From contig CAIMEK010000683.1 in NCBI GenBank assembly GCA_903839965.1, forward strand, positions 1-12,354: 12,354 bases of DNA, in the 5' to 3' direction. The DNA comes from an uncultured Acetobacteraceae bacterium (lineage in GTDB: Bacteria; Pseudomonadota; Alphaproteobacteria; Acetobacterales; Acetobacteraceae). The notes beneath the pieces were generated by a model, which was not told the DNA's origin, did not search any database, and was given only the letters and a program-made list of their open reading frames with translations. Position 1 is the stretch's first letter, and the number at the start of each line of letters is the position of its first letter. Positions 5,822 through 12,262 of this stretch are shown in pieces. The translations under genes were made by a program, and so were the position numbers.

Positions 5822-7135
5822 CTAGGCGCCAGCGGCCAGGCCGGCACCAGGGGCATCGAGCTGCGCCGGGTCGATCGGCTTGACCGGCACGAACACGTAG
5901 ACCAGGGCAGCGCCGATCGCGATGACTAGGCCGGTCATCAGGGCGAAGAAGAACGAGCCGGTGGCCTGCACGATGAAGCCGGTGACGATCGCCGAGGTGG
6001 CGCCCGCCGAGCTGCCGACCCAGTTCTGCATGCCGCCCAGCGAACCGATGGCGTCCTGCGGCGCCGCCGCGGTGACCAGCACCCAGGCCGAGGCGCCCGA
6101 CACATGGCCGCCCCAGGAGGCGATGCTGAGGAACACCACCGCCGCCGGCAGGCTGTCCACCGACACCAGCGCGATGGTCGCCAGCGCCAGCGACACGGTG
6201 CCGGCGATGCAGGGAATGCGCGCGGCGTTCATCGGCGAGAAGTTGCGCCGCGCCAGGAAGTCGGCGAACAGGCCGCCGCAGACGCTGCCGAGGATCGCGC
6301 AGGTCAGCGGAATGGTCGCCACCAGGCCGGTTTTGGCGATGCTCAGGTGGTGCTCGATTTCCAGGTAGCCGGGCAGCCAGTAGCGGTAGATGGCATCGAG
6401 ATAGTTGTAGCCGACGAAGCCCAGCAGCACGCCCCAGGTGGTGCGCAGCGTCAGCAGCCGGCTCCAGCGCGAGAAGGTCATCAGCTTCTGCGTTACCGCC
6501 GCCTTGCCGTCGAGCAGGTAGTTCTTCTCGTCCTCCTCCAGCGTCTCCGTGCCCGGATCGCGATAGAATGCGAACCACAGCGCACCCGAAACGATGCCGG
6601 CCAGGCCCATGATGATGAACATGGTGCGCCAGCCGAACGACAGCATGATCCAGGTGAGCAGGGGCGCGGCGATCGCGGTGGCCACCTGGAACGAGCCGGT
6701 GAAGCTGGCGGTGGGCAACCCGCGGTCGCGCGGGCCGAACCAGGCGCGGATGATCTTGGCACAGGTTGGCACCTGCGGCGCCTCGCCGACGCCCAGCGCG
6801 AGCCGCAGCGAGAACAACTGGCCGAACCCGTTGGCGAACCCGGCCAGCGCCTGCATGGCCGACCAGAACAGGATGGCGCAGCCCAGCATGCGCCGCGGCA
6901 CCACCCGGTCCATCACCAGGCCGAGCGGCAACTGGGTCCACGAATAGGCCCACAGGAAGGCCGACAGCAGCAGCCCCATTTCGCCGGCGGACAGGCCGAG
7001 GTCCTGGCGGATCAGCGGATTGGCGATCGACAGCGTCGCCCGGTCGAGGCTGTTGACCAGACCGACCACGATGAACAGCGTAATGATCAGCCAGTGCCGT
7101 CGCCGCAGCTTCGGGGGTACTTGCAACTGAGACAT
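5822..7135 (-). CDS. MFS transporter, anion:cation symporter (ACS) family
   Basis: A 437-residue inner-membrane carrier with about twelve hydrophobic segments, the usual length for the family. Features fit the ACS group (glucarate/galactarate, hexuronate, tartrate and phthalate type carriers). The first membrane segment has NSLDRATLSIANPLI (28-42), and the loop 2-3 motif reads DRVVPRR (76-82). GVGEAPQVPTCAKII (115-129) and the following WFGPRDRG (132-139) also match. These carriers usually import an organic anion with protons. A central cytoplasmic loop lies at about 192-225. The ATG at 7133-7135 is preceded by GGGCAGGAC. The gene starts 47 bases after the aldolase stop on the same strand, so the two are probably one operon: uptake of an acid and its cleavage. 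The substrate cannot be read from sequence; a sugar acid is the first guess because of the aldolase next door. Confidence 0.9.
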   Translation of the reverse strand: MSQLQVPPKLRRRHWLIITLFIVVGLVNSLDRATLSIANPLIRQDLGLSAGEMGLLLSAFLWAYSWTQLPLGLVMDRVVPRRMLGCAILFWSAMQALAGFANGFGQLFSLRLALGVGEAPQVPTCAKIIRAWFGPRDRGLPTASFTGSFQVATAIAAPLLTWIMLSFGWRTMFIIMGLAGIVSGALWFAFYRDPGTETLEEDEKNYLLDGKAAVTQKLMTFSRWSRLLTLRTTWGVLLGFVGYNYLDAIYRYWLPGYLEIEHHLSIAKTGLVATIPLTCAILGSVCGGLFADFLARRNFSPMNAARIPCIAGTVSLALATIALVSVDSLPAAVVFLSIASWGGHVSGASAWVLVTAAAPQDAIGSLGGMQNWVGSSAGATSAIVTGFIVQATGSFFFALMTGLVIAIGAALVYVFVPVKPIDPAQLDAPGAGLAAGA

Positions 7136-7182
7136 GTCCTGCCCTTTTCGTGCCACTTGGTTTCGTTGCGCAGCCGCTCGCG

Positions 7183-7959
7183 CTAGGCGGCGCCGTCCGG
7201 CAGGCCGCGCAGGAAGTCCATGCGCGCTTTCGCCGCGCTGGCCATGAAGGTCGCGTCGCCGCCGCCCTGGGAGAAGCGGATGCCGAGCGCGAGATAGCGG
7301 CGCATCAGGTCGTGGTTGTAGATGCCGCCCATGCCGGCCTGCTTGCCGTGCCGGTTGCAGGCCTCGACCAGGGTGCGGTAGGCCGCCTCGATGAGCGGAT
7401 CGTCGAGCGCGCCGGGAATGCCGGCCTCCGCCGCCAGGTCGTTGCTGCCGATCAACAGGATGTCCACCCCCGGCACCGCGGCGATTGCCTCGGCGTTGGC
7501 GATCGCGCGCGGGCTTTCCAGCATCACCACGACGACGGTTTCCTCGTTGGCGCGGCGCATGATTTCGCGGGTCGGCAGGGCGGCCAGGCCGAGCTGGTGC
7601 AGCGGGCCGGAGAGCGAACGGTGCCCGGCGGGGGCGAACAGGCAGCGCTGCGCCACCGCGTGCGCCTCGGCGGCGGTTTCCACGTGCGGAACGATGATGC
7701 CGCCGGCGCCGATGTCGAGCACGCGGGCGGCGGACGAAGCGTCGGGCACGCGCACCAGCGGCGACAGGCCGGCCGCGAGCCCGGCCAGGCAGAGCGTCTG
7801 CACGGTGTCGAGGTCGAGCGCGCTGTGCTCGGTGTCGATGAACAGCCAGTCGAAGCCGCAACTGCGGGCGATCGCCACCGTTTCGGGAGTGCGGGAGAGG
7901 CGGATGTTGAAGCCGAACATGCGGCGGCCTGCGGCCAGGGCGTCTTTCAGGCTTTTCAC
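7183..7959 (-). CDS. HpcH/HpaI family class II aldolase
   Basis: A 258-residue metal-dependent aldolase of the HpcH/HpaI (2-keto-3-deoxy acid / citrate lyase-like) superfamily, which splits 2-keto-4-hydroxy acids into pyruvate and an aldehyde. Key residues line up almost without gaps with what I recall of E. coli HpaI: His45 in FIDTEH (40-45), Arg70 in PLVRVP, metal ligands Glu148 in VMLES and Asp174 in GSNDL, plus IIVPHVET (88-95). The loop GHRSLSGP (112-119) replaces the usual G-x-RG form and suggests a distinct substrate. The start is GTG at 7957-7959 with AGGAGAT five bases upstream; a TTG 13 codons earlier would place that site inside the gene. It is first in the operon with the MFS carrier and divergent from the ABC importer. 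Family certain, substrate unknown. Confidence 0.9.
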   Translation of the reverse strand: MKSLKDALAAGRRMFGFNIRLSRTPETVAIARSCGFDWLFIDTEHSALDLDTVQTLCLAGLAAGLSPLVRVPDASSAARVLDIGAGGIIVPHVETAAEAHAVAQRCLFAPAGHRSLSGPLHQLGLAALPTREIMRRANEETVVVVMLESPRAIANAEAIAAVPGVDILLIGSNDLAAEAGIPGALDDPLIEAAYRTLVEACNRHGKQAGMGGIYNHDLMRRYLALGIRFSQGGGDATFMASAAKARMDFLRGLPDGAA

Positions 7960-7988
7960 TTGGATCTCCTGTTGCGGCGGTCCGCCAA

Positions 7989-7998
7989 TTGTCGACAA
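7989..7998. promoter_or_regulatory. TTGTCGACAA dyad, possible GntR-type operator
   Basis: A perfect 10-bp palindrome lies 30 bases upstream of the aldolase start codon and downstream of a candidate minus-strand promoter, a position suited to repression. FadR-type GntR regulators, which often control sugar-acid genes, tend to bind sites of the form T-x-GT-N2-AC-x-A, and this fits. No GntR gene is in the window, so the link is by motif only. Confidence 0.4.
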
Positions 7999-8018
7999 CT
8001 CGGCCGGATTTCAGGGCA

Positions 8019-8047
8019 ACTCAACGAGGTTGATGACGTAATGTCAA
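8019..8047 (-). promoter_or_regulatory. Candidate promoter for the aldolase-MFS operon
   Basis: On the minus strand a perfect TTGACA (plus-strand 8042-8047) is followed after 17 bases by TTGAGT (8019-8024), a three-of-six match to the -10 consensus. An inverted repeat TCAAC-GAG-GTTGA (8021-8033) overlaps the spacer and the -10 box, and TGAC-N5-GTCA (8034-8046) overlaps the -35 box. Either could be a regulator site. The predicted transcript start would lie about 50 bases upstream of the aldolase GTG. Confidence 0.35.
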
Positions 8048-8154
8048 CATTGGACGCCTTGGCGAAGGCCGGCTTCGTCGGCGCGGGGCCGGCCTTCGCT
8101 TGCACGCCGCCATGGCGTCTCCTAAAACTCCGGGCAACGGCTGACCCGCCGTAG
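8041..8154 (+). CDS. Possible 37-codon leader peptide upstream of the ABC operon
   Basis: An ATG at 8041 has GAGGT ten bases upstream and opens a 37-codon frame that stops with TAG at 8152-8154. That TAG is the first part of the TAGGAGGAGC ribosome binding site of the substrate-binding protein, whose ATG follows 12 bases later. Ribosomes finishing this frame would therefore be placed at the start of the next gene. The product, which begins MSTLDALAKAGF, has no domain I recognise, and the hairpin at 8062-8099 lies inside the frame. It may be a leader peptide, or just a chance frame in GC-rich DNA. Confidence 0.3.
   Translation: MSTLDALAKAGFVGAGPAFACTPPWRLLKLRATADPP
8062..8099. promoter_or_regulatory. 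11-bp perfect hairpin in the ABC operon leader
   Basis: GCGAAGGCCGG (8062-8072) and CCGGCCTTCGC (8089-8099) form a perfect 11-bp stem with a 16-base loop, 67 bases upstream of the binding-protein ATG. Part of the left arm can also pair with the adjacent CTTC (GAAG-N5-CTTC), giving an alternative smaller stem. No T-run follows on the plus strand. A role in attenuation or mRNA stability is possible. Confidence 0.4.
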
Positions 8155-8166
8155 GAGGAGCAGACC

Positions 8167-9477
8167 ATGAAAAGAAGAGCCGTTCTGGCTGGTGGAGCGG
8201 GCCTTGCGTTGGCGGGATTGCAAACGGCCCGCGCGGCCGATCCTGTCGCCGGCAAACTGACGATCTGGCTTGGCTACGGCGAGACGGCGCCGGCTTATAG
8301 GCTGGCGATGCCAGCCTTCAAGGAAAAATATCCCAACATCCAGGTCGAGTTGCTCTCGTTCGACCTGCATGAATACGAGGCCAAGCTATCGGTGGCGGTT
8401 CCCACCGGCAACGGCCCGGATATTCTTACCCTGCACGATTATATATTTCCACATTACTACGAGAGTGAGTCGCTGGACGTGGTGCCCGCCGACCTGGCGG
8501 CGGTCGTCAACAACCCGAAGATCATCGACCCGGTGTTCACCAAGATCGCCTCCCGCGAAGGCAAGCCCTGGGGCGTGCCCTGGTGGAAGGGCAGCCGGGC
8601 GCTGTTCTACAACCTCGACCACTTCAAGGAAGCCGGCCTGTCCGGGCCGCCGAAGACCATGAAGGAGTTGTGGGAGTTCAGCGAAAAGCTGGTGAAGAAG
8701 GCCCCCGACGGCACCCTGACCCGGGCCGGCATCACCCTTCGCCTCACCGAAGGCAGCGGGGGCCTGCAGAAATTCAGCGACATGTACTACGAGATGACCG
8801 GGGTGCAGATTTTGGAGACCGGCCCCAAGCCCGGCACGGTGCGGGTGACGCTGAAGGAAAACCTGGACGCCGCCGCGGGGCTGCTGCTCGACTACGTCGA
8901 ACACCTGCACGGCCCCAAGAAGGTCGACGACTGGGCGCTCAAGCATGACGCGCAGGGCTTCGCCAACGGCGCCGCCTCGATGCTGATGCGCGAGGACTGG
9001 GTGGTCGCTTTCGTGCGCAAGAACGGGCCGGACATCAAGTTCGGCACGGCGCCGGTGCCGCGCGGCAAGGCCTGGGGCAACTTCAACTTCATCGAGATCC
9101 TGTCGGTGAACAAGGACTCCAAGCTGAAGCAGCCGGCCTGGGACCTGTTTCGCCTGCTGCAGGAACAGAAGTACCTCGACAACGTGCTGCAGGAGAGCGG
9201 CTGGGTGCCGCTGCGCATGGACCGCGACTTCTCGGCCTTCCTGAGCAAGAACCCCGAGTACAAGGCGTTCCTCGAGCCGATCGACGGCTATGTGCCCTGG
9301 ATCGAGGCGCCCGACGTGGCCTATGTGGAAGTGACCAGCCGCACCGGCGACGTCATCCTGGCCTCGTTCCGCGACGCCTCGCTGCTGGGCAACCCGGAAG
9401 GCGCGAAGCGCGCGATCATGAAGGCGCACGACACCGCGGTGGCCATCCTGAAGACCTCGGACATCTACGCTCCGTGA
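8167..9477 (+). CDS. ABC sugar-type transporter substrate-binding protein
   Basis: A 436-residue periplasmic solute-binding protein of family 1 (maltose/glycerol-3-phosphate type), the usual length for the family. The N-terminus is an export signal with paired arginines (MKRRAVLAGG), a short hydrophobic Ala/Gly/Leu core and an A-R-A cleavage site after residue 23. The twin arginine suggests Tat export, though the motif is not canonical and Sec is possible. Typical blocks follow: FKEKYPNIQVE (51-61) and GNGPDILTLHDY (81-92). A very good ribosome binding site, AGGAGGAGC, precedes the ATG at 8167. It is the first gene of a plus-strand operon with two permeases; the next start is 25 bases after its stop. 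A sugar, polyol or sugar acid is expected as ligand, but the protein alone does not tell which. Confidence 0.92.
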   Translation: MKRRAVLAGGAGLALAGLQTARAADPVAGKLTIWLGYGETAPAYRLAMPAFKEKYPNIQVELLSFDLHEYEAKLSVAVPTGNGPDILTLHDYIFPHYYESESLDVVPADLAAVVNNPKIIDPVFTKIASREGKPWGVPWWKGSRALFYNLDHFKEAGLSGPPKTMKELWEFSEKLVKKAPDGTLTRAGITLRLTEGSGGLQKFSDMYYEMTGVQILETGPKPGTVRVTLKENLDAAAGLLLDYVEHLHGPKKVDDWALKHDAQGFANGAASMLMREDWVVAFVRKNGPDIKFGTAPVPRGKAWGNFNFIEILSVNKDSKLKQPAWDLFRLLQEQKYLDNVLQESGWVPLRMDRDFSAFLSKNPEYKAFLEPIDGYVPWIEAPDVAYVEVTSRTGDVILASFRDASLLGNPEGAKRAIMKAHDTAVAILKTSDIYAP

Positions 9478-9502
9478 TGCTCCGGCCAGGCGGAGTTCGG
9501 CC

Positions 9503-10450
9503 ATGAGCGCGGCGGCACCGCGGCATCCCGCCGCGGTGCTCGCCGCGCGATCCTTCGACCCGCGCCGCGCCTGGGCGCGCATGCGGCGAAACCACATCGG
9601 TTTCGTCATCTGCGCGCTCGGGCCGGTGCTGTTGCTGTTCGGGCTCATCCGGATCTATCCGATTGTCGAGACGATCCGGCTGTCGTTCTACAACTACCAC
9701 ATCACCCAGCGCCGCAACCCATTCGTCGGGCTGAACAACTACATCAACCTGCTCAGCGACGAGCCGTTCATCACCTCGTTGCTGAACACCATCGGCTTCT
9801 CGGTGCTGTCGGTCATCATCACCCTGGCGATCGCGCTCGCCATCTCGGTGCTGCTGCGCAGCATCGAGCGGTCCGCCTCGGTGTTCGAACTGCTGTTCTA
9901 CATTCCGGTGGTGACGCCCTGGGTGCCGGCCTCGGTCATCTGGAAATGGATCTACGACCCCACCTTCGGGTCGCTGAACTACATCCTGTCGTTCTTCGGC
10001 GTTCCGAAGCTCGGCTGGCTGCAGGAGCCGGTGCTGATCCTGTACGCCATCGTCGTGGTGTCGGTGTGGAAGCTGGTCGGCTATTTCGTGGTGATCTACG
10101 GCGTCGGGCTGCGCGCCATTCCCGAGGAACTGCTGGAGGCGGCGGACCTCGACGGCGCCACCGCCATGCAGAAGCTGCGCCATATCGTGCTGCCGCTGCT
10201 GCGCCCCATCATCCTGTTCAGCGTGGTCACCTGCACGATCATCTGCTTCAACGTGTTCGCGCCGGTCTACGTGCTGACCGCCTCCTCGCAGGGCGCGCCC
10301 GCCTACGACTTCAAGGTGCTGGTGGGCGAGATCTACCAGAACGGCTTCGTGTTCTACCACATGGGCTATGCCGGCGCGCAGTGCGTGGTGCTGCTGCTGT
10401 TCGTGATGTCGCTGCTGTTCGTGCAGTTCCTGGCGTTCCGGGAAAAGTAG
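9503..10450 (+). CDS. ABC transporter permease, MalF/UgpA type
   Basis: A 315-residue inner-membrane permease of the binding-protein-dependent type 1 importer family with about six membrane segments, the first at about 33-52. The cytoplasmic coupling loop for the ATPase is canonical: EAADLDGA (212-219) continuing to LPLLRP (230-235). A basic N-terminal tail of about 30 residues faces the cytoplasm. The ATG at 9503 has a GGAG sequence about eight bases upstream. The gene lies between the binding protein and the second permease, with a 6-base gap to the latter, and is surely co-transcribed with both. It pairs with the second permease to form the channel. Specificity is unknown, but the subfamily usually moves sugars or glycerol phosphates. 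Confidence 0.93.
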   Translation: MSAAAPRHPAAVLAARSFDPRRAWARMRRNHIGFVICALGPVLLLFGLIRIYPIVETIRLSFYNYHITQRRNPFVGLNNYINLLSDEPFITSLLNTIGFSVLSVIITLAIALAISVLLRSIERSASVFELLFYIPVVTPWVPASVIWKWIYDPTFGSLNYILSFFGVPKLGWLQEPVLILYAIVVVSVWKLVGYFVVIYGVGLRAIPEELLEAADLDGATAMQKLRHIVLPLLRPIILFSVVTCTIICFNVFAPVYVLTASSQGAPAYDFKVLVGEIYQNGFVFYHMGYAGAQCVVLLLFVMSLLFVQFLAFREK

Positions 10451-10456
10451 GCGGCG

Positions 10457-11281
10457 ATGTTCAAGGAACGCTCCATCCGCATCTCCGCCTGGATCGCCTG
10501 TTCCAGCCTGGCCCTGTTCACGGTGGTGCCGTTCGCGTGGATCGTGGCGACCTCGTTCAAGACGGCGGCCGAGATCAACCTGTGGCCGCCCACCTTCCTG
10601 CCCGGCGCGCCGACGCTGGAGAACTTCCAGGAGATCCTGTACCACACAGCGTTTCCACGCTACATCTTCAACACCATGCTGATCTCCGTCGGCTCGACGG
10701 CGTCGATCATGCTGACTTCGAGCCTGGCCGGGTTCGTGTTCGCAAAGTACAAATTTCCGCTGCGCGGCGCGCTGTTCATGCTCGTCCTGGCCAGCGCGAC
10801 CATTCCGCTCGAAGCCTACATGATCCCGCTCTACATCATGGTGTTCAAGCTGCACATGCTGAACACCTACGCGGCGCTGATCTTTCCGCTCACCATCATG
10901 ACCTTCGGCGTATTCTTCATGCGCCAGGTCATCATGTCGATTCCCGACGAGCTGATGGAAGCGGCGCGCATCGACGGCGCCAGCGAAATCTGGATCTATC
11001 TGAGGATCATCCTCTATCTGAGCAAGTCGGGGATCATGGCCATCGGCGTGTTCGCCTTCTCGCAGGCCTGGGCGAACTTCATGTGGCCGCTGGTGGTGGT
11101 GTCGTCGGAGGACATGTACACCACCGAGCTGGGCCTTGCCGTGTATCAGCGGGCGTTCTTCACCGAGTACGGGCCGATCGCCGCCGGGGCGGTGATCAGC
11201 ATCGTGCCGATGCTGGTGGTGTTCGCGCTGCTGCGCCGCCACATCATGCAGGGCATTGCGACGAGCGGGCTGAAGGGCTGA
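10457..11281 (+). CDS. ABC transporter permease, MalG/UgpE type
   Basis: A 274-residue partner permease with about six membrane segments (first at about 11-32) and the usual length for MalG-type proteins. The coupling loop is recognisable as EAARIDGA (168-175), but the end of the motif reads LYLSKS (186-191), where the family normally has L-P-L-x-x-P; both prolines are replaced, by Tyr187 and Ser191. The codons there (TAT, TCG) are clean and the frame is intact, so this is a substitution and not a frameshift. The ATG at 10457 follows the first permease stop by six bases. No ATP-binding subunit follows: the next gene is on the opposite strand, 15 bases away. The ATPase must come from elsewhere, perhaps a shared MsmX/UgpC-type subunit or a gene outside the window. 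Confidence 0.92.
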   Translation: MFKERSIRISAWIACSSLALFTVVPFAWIVATSFKTAAEINLWPPTFLPGAPTLENFQEILYHTAFPRYIFNTMLISVGSTASIMLTSSLAGFVFAKYKFPLRGALFMLVLASATIPLEAYMIPLYIMVFKLHMLNTYAALIFPLTIMTFGVFFMRQVIMSIPDELMEAARIDGASEIWIYLRIILYLSKSGIMAIGVFAFSQAWANFMWPLVVVSSEDMYTTELGLAVYQRAFFTEYGPIAAGAVISIVPMLVVFALLRRHIMQGIATSGLKG

Positions 11282-11296
11282 CGGCGGCCCTTTGAG

Positions 11297-12070
11297 CTAG
11301 AACCCGACGACGGCCCCGCCATCCACCGGCAGCAACACGCCGCTGACGAACCGCGCCGCCGGCGAACACAGATACACCGCCGCCCAGCCGATATCCTCCG
11401 GATCGCCGAAACGGCCCATCGGCGTGCGCGACAGGATCTTGTTGGTGCGCGGCTCGTCGCCCGTCAGCGCGCGGCGCAGCATCGCCGACTCGATCCAGCC
11501 CGGCGCGATCGCGTTGACCCGCACGCCATGCCCGGCAACCTCCGTGGACAGGCTGCGCATCATGCCGAGATGGGCGGATTTCGCCGCCGAATAGGCGACG
11601 ATCAGCGGCATGCCGATGATCGAGGCCATCGAGGCGGTGAACAGGATGCTGCCGTGCTGCGCCGCGATCATGGCCGGCAGCACCTGGCGGCACAAATTGT
11701 GCGCCGCCAGCACGTGGGTATTGAGCACCGCGGCGAAGTCCTCGACGGTGGTTTCCGCCGCCGGCTTCTTCATCGAATTGCCGGCATTGTTGACCAGGAT
11801 GGAAACCGGCCCGACCCGCGCGACGATGCGTTCGATCAGCGCCCCGGCCGCGGCAAAGTCGCAAACGTCGGCAACCTCGTAGATCGCCGCTTCGCCGAGG
11901 TCGGCGCAGGCGTCCCGCAACACCGCCTCGCGCCGGCCCACCAACACCACCTTCGCGCCTGACCGCACCATGCACCGGGCCATGCCGAGCCCGAGCCCGC
12001 TGCCGCCGCCGGTGATGAGGGCCACCTCGCCGTCGAGGCGGAACGCCTTGTTGGCCGTATCGTCGGTCAT
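11297..12070 (-). CDS. Short-chain dehydrogenase/reductase (classical SDR)
   Basis: A 257-residue NAD(P)-dependent oxidoreductase of the classical SDR family. It has the dinucleotide loop TGGGSGLG (20-27), Asp68 in VADV, NNAG (94-97) and the catalytic set Ser147, Tyr160 and Lys164 (YSAAK). The FabG-like end reads VDGG (249-252). Arg46-Arg47 after the second strand (VGRRE) hint at NADP(H) preference. Close relatives act on sugars, sugar acids, polyols or keto acids; beside the two importers and the aldolase a gluconate/ketogluconate-type reaction is plausible but unproven. The ATG at 12068-12070 is preceded by GGCAGGAC, the same sequence used by the MFS gene. The frame extends 20 codons upstream without support. 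It converges with the permease gene, with a 15-base gap. Confidence 0.9.
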   Translation of the reverse strand: MTDDTANKAFRLDGEVALITGGGSGLGLGMARCMVRSGAKVVLVGRREAVLRDACADLGEAAIYEVADVCDFAAAGALIERIVARVGPVSILVNNAGNSMKKPAAETTVEDFAAVLNTHVLAAHNLCRQVLPAMIAAQHGSILFTASMASIIGMPLIVAYSAAKSAHLGMMRSLSTEVAGHGVRVNAIAPGWIESAMLRRALTGDEPRTNKILSRTPMGRFGDPEDIGWAAVYLCSPAARFVSGVLLPVDGGAVVGF

Positions 12071-12129
12071 GTCCTGCCATCCCGTTGCCGCGTCGGCGCG
12101 ACGCCCTGTCCGCCCACGAAACCCGCCCA

Positions 12130-12158
12130 AGGACAGCTTCTCGCCGGCCCGCTGTCAA
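12130..12158 (-). promoter_or_regulatory. Candidate promoter for the SDR gene
   Basis: On the minus strand TTGACA (plus-strand 12153-12158) is followed after 17 bases by TGTCCT (12130-12135), only a three-of-six match to the -10 consensus. The predicted start would be about 55 bases upstream of the SDR ATG. The perfect -35 with a weak -10 is the same arrangement as upstream of the aldolase gene. Confidence 0.3.
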
Positions 12159-12229
12159 CCTCGATCGGTTGCCCTCCCCGGGCCGGCCAGTTTCCCACAG
12201 ACGGAGGGCGAGGATATCGCTAGGATGCC

Positions 12230-12247
12230 GCGATCCTGCAGGATCGC
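12230..12247. promoter_or_regulatory. 18-bp perfect palindrome, possible operator
   Basis: GCGATCCTGCAGGATCGC reads the same on both strands and ends 15 bases before the ATG of the partial gene at 12263. A second, shorter dyad with the same outer bases, GCGA-N5-TCGC, lies at 12208-12220, about 24 bases away centre to centre. The position suits an operator for the partial gene, or for the divergent pair it forms with the SDR gene. Confidence 0.5.
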
Positions 12248-12262
12248 CCGTACTGGCCGGTT

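Noticed and set aside
5641..5856. 71-residue minus-strand open frame between the MFS and protease genes
   Set aside because: It overlaps the MFS end and runs through the tandem repeat and hairpin; the sequence looks structural or repetitive and has no proper start signal.
7960..7998. TTG start 13 codons upstream of the aldolase GTG
   Set aside because: It would put a strong AGGAGAT ribosome binding site and the TTGTCGACAA dyad inside the gene; homology to HpaI begins at the GTG.
7150..8040. Plus-strand open frame opposite the aldolase gene, continuous with the possible leader frame
   Set aside because: The part opposite the aldolase is antisense of a well-supported gene. Only the last 114 bases, which have their own ATG and ribosome binding site, are kept as a low-confidence leader candidate.
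9416..11242. Long minus-strand open frame opposite the ABC permeases
   Set aside because: Composition is almost entirely His, Gln, Arg, Asp and Glu, typical of the antisense of membrane-protein codons; both permeases have canonical family motifs on the plus strand.
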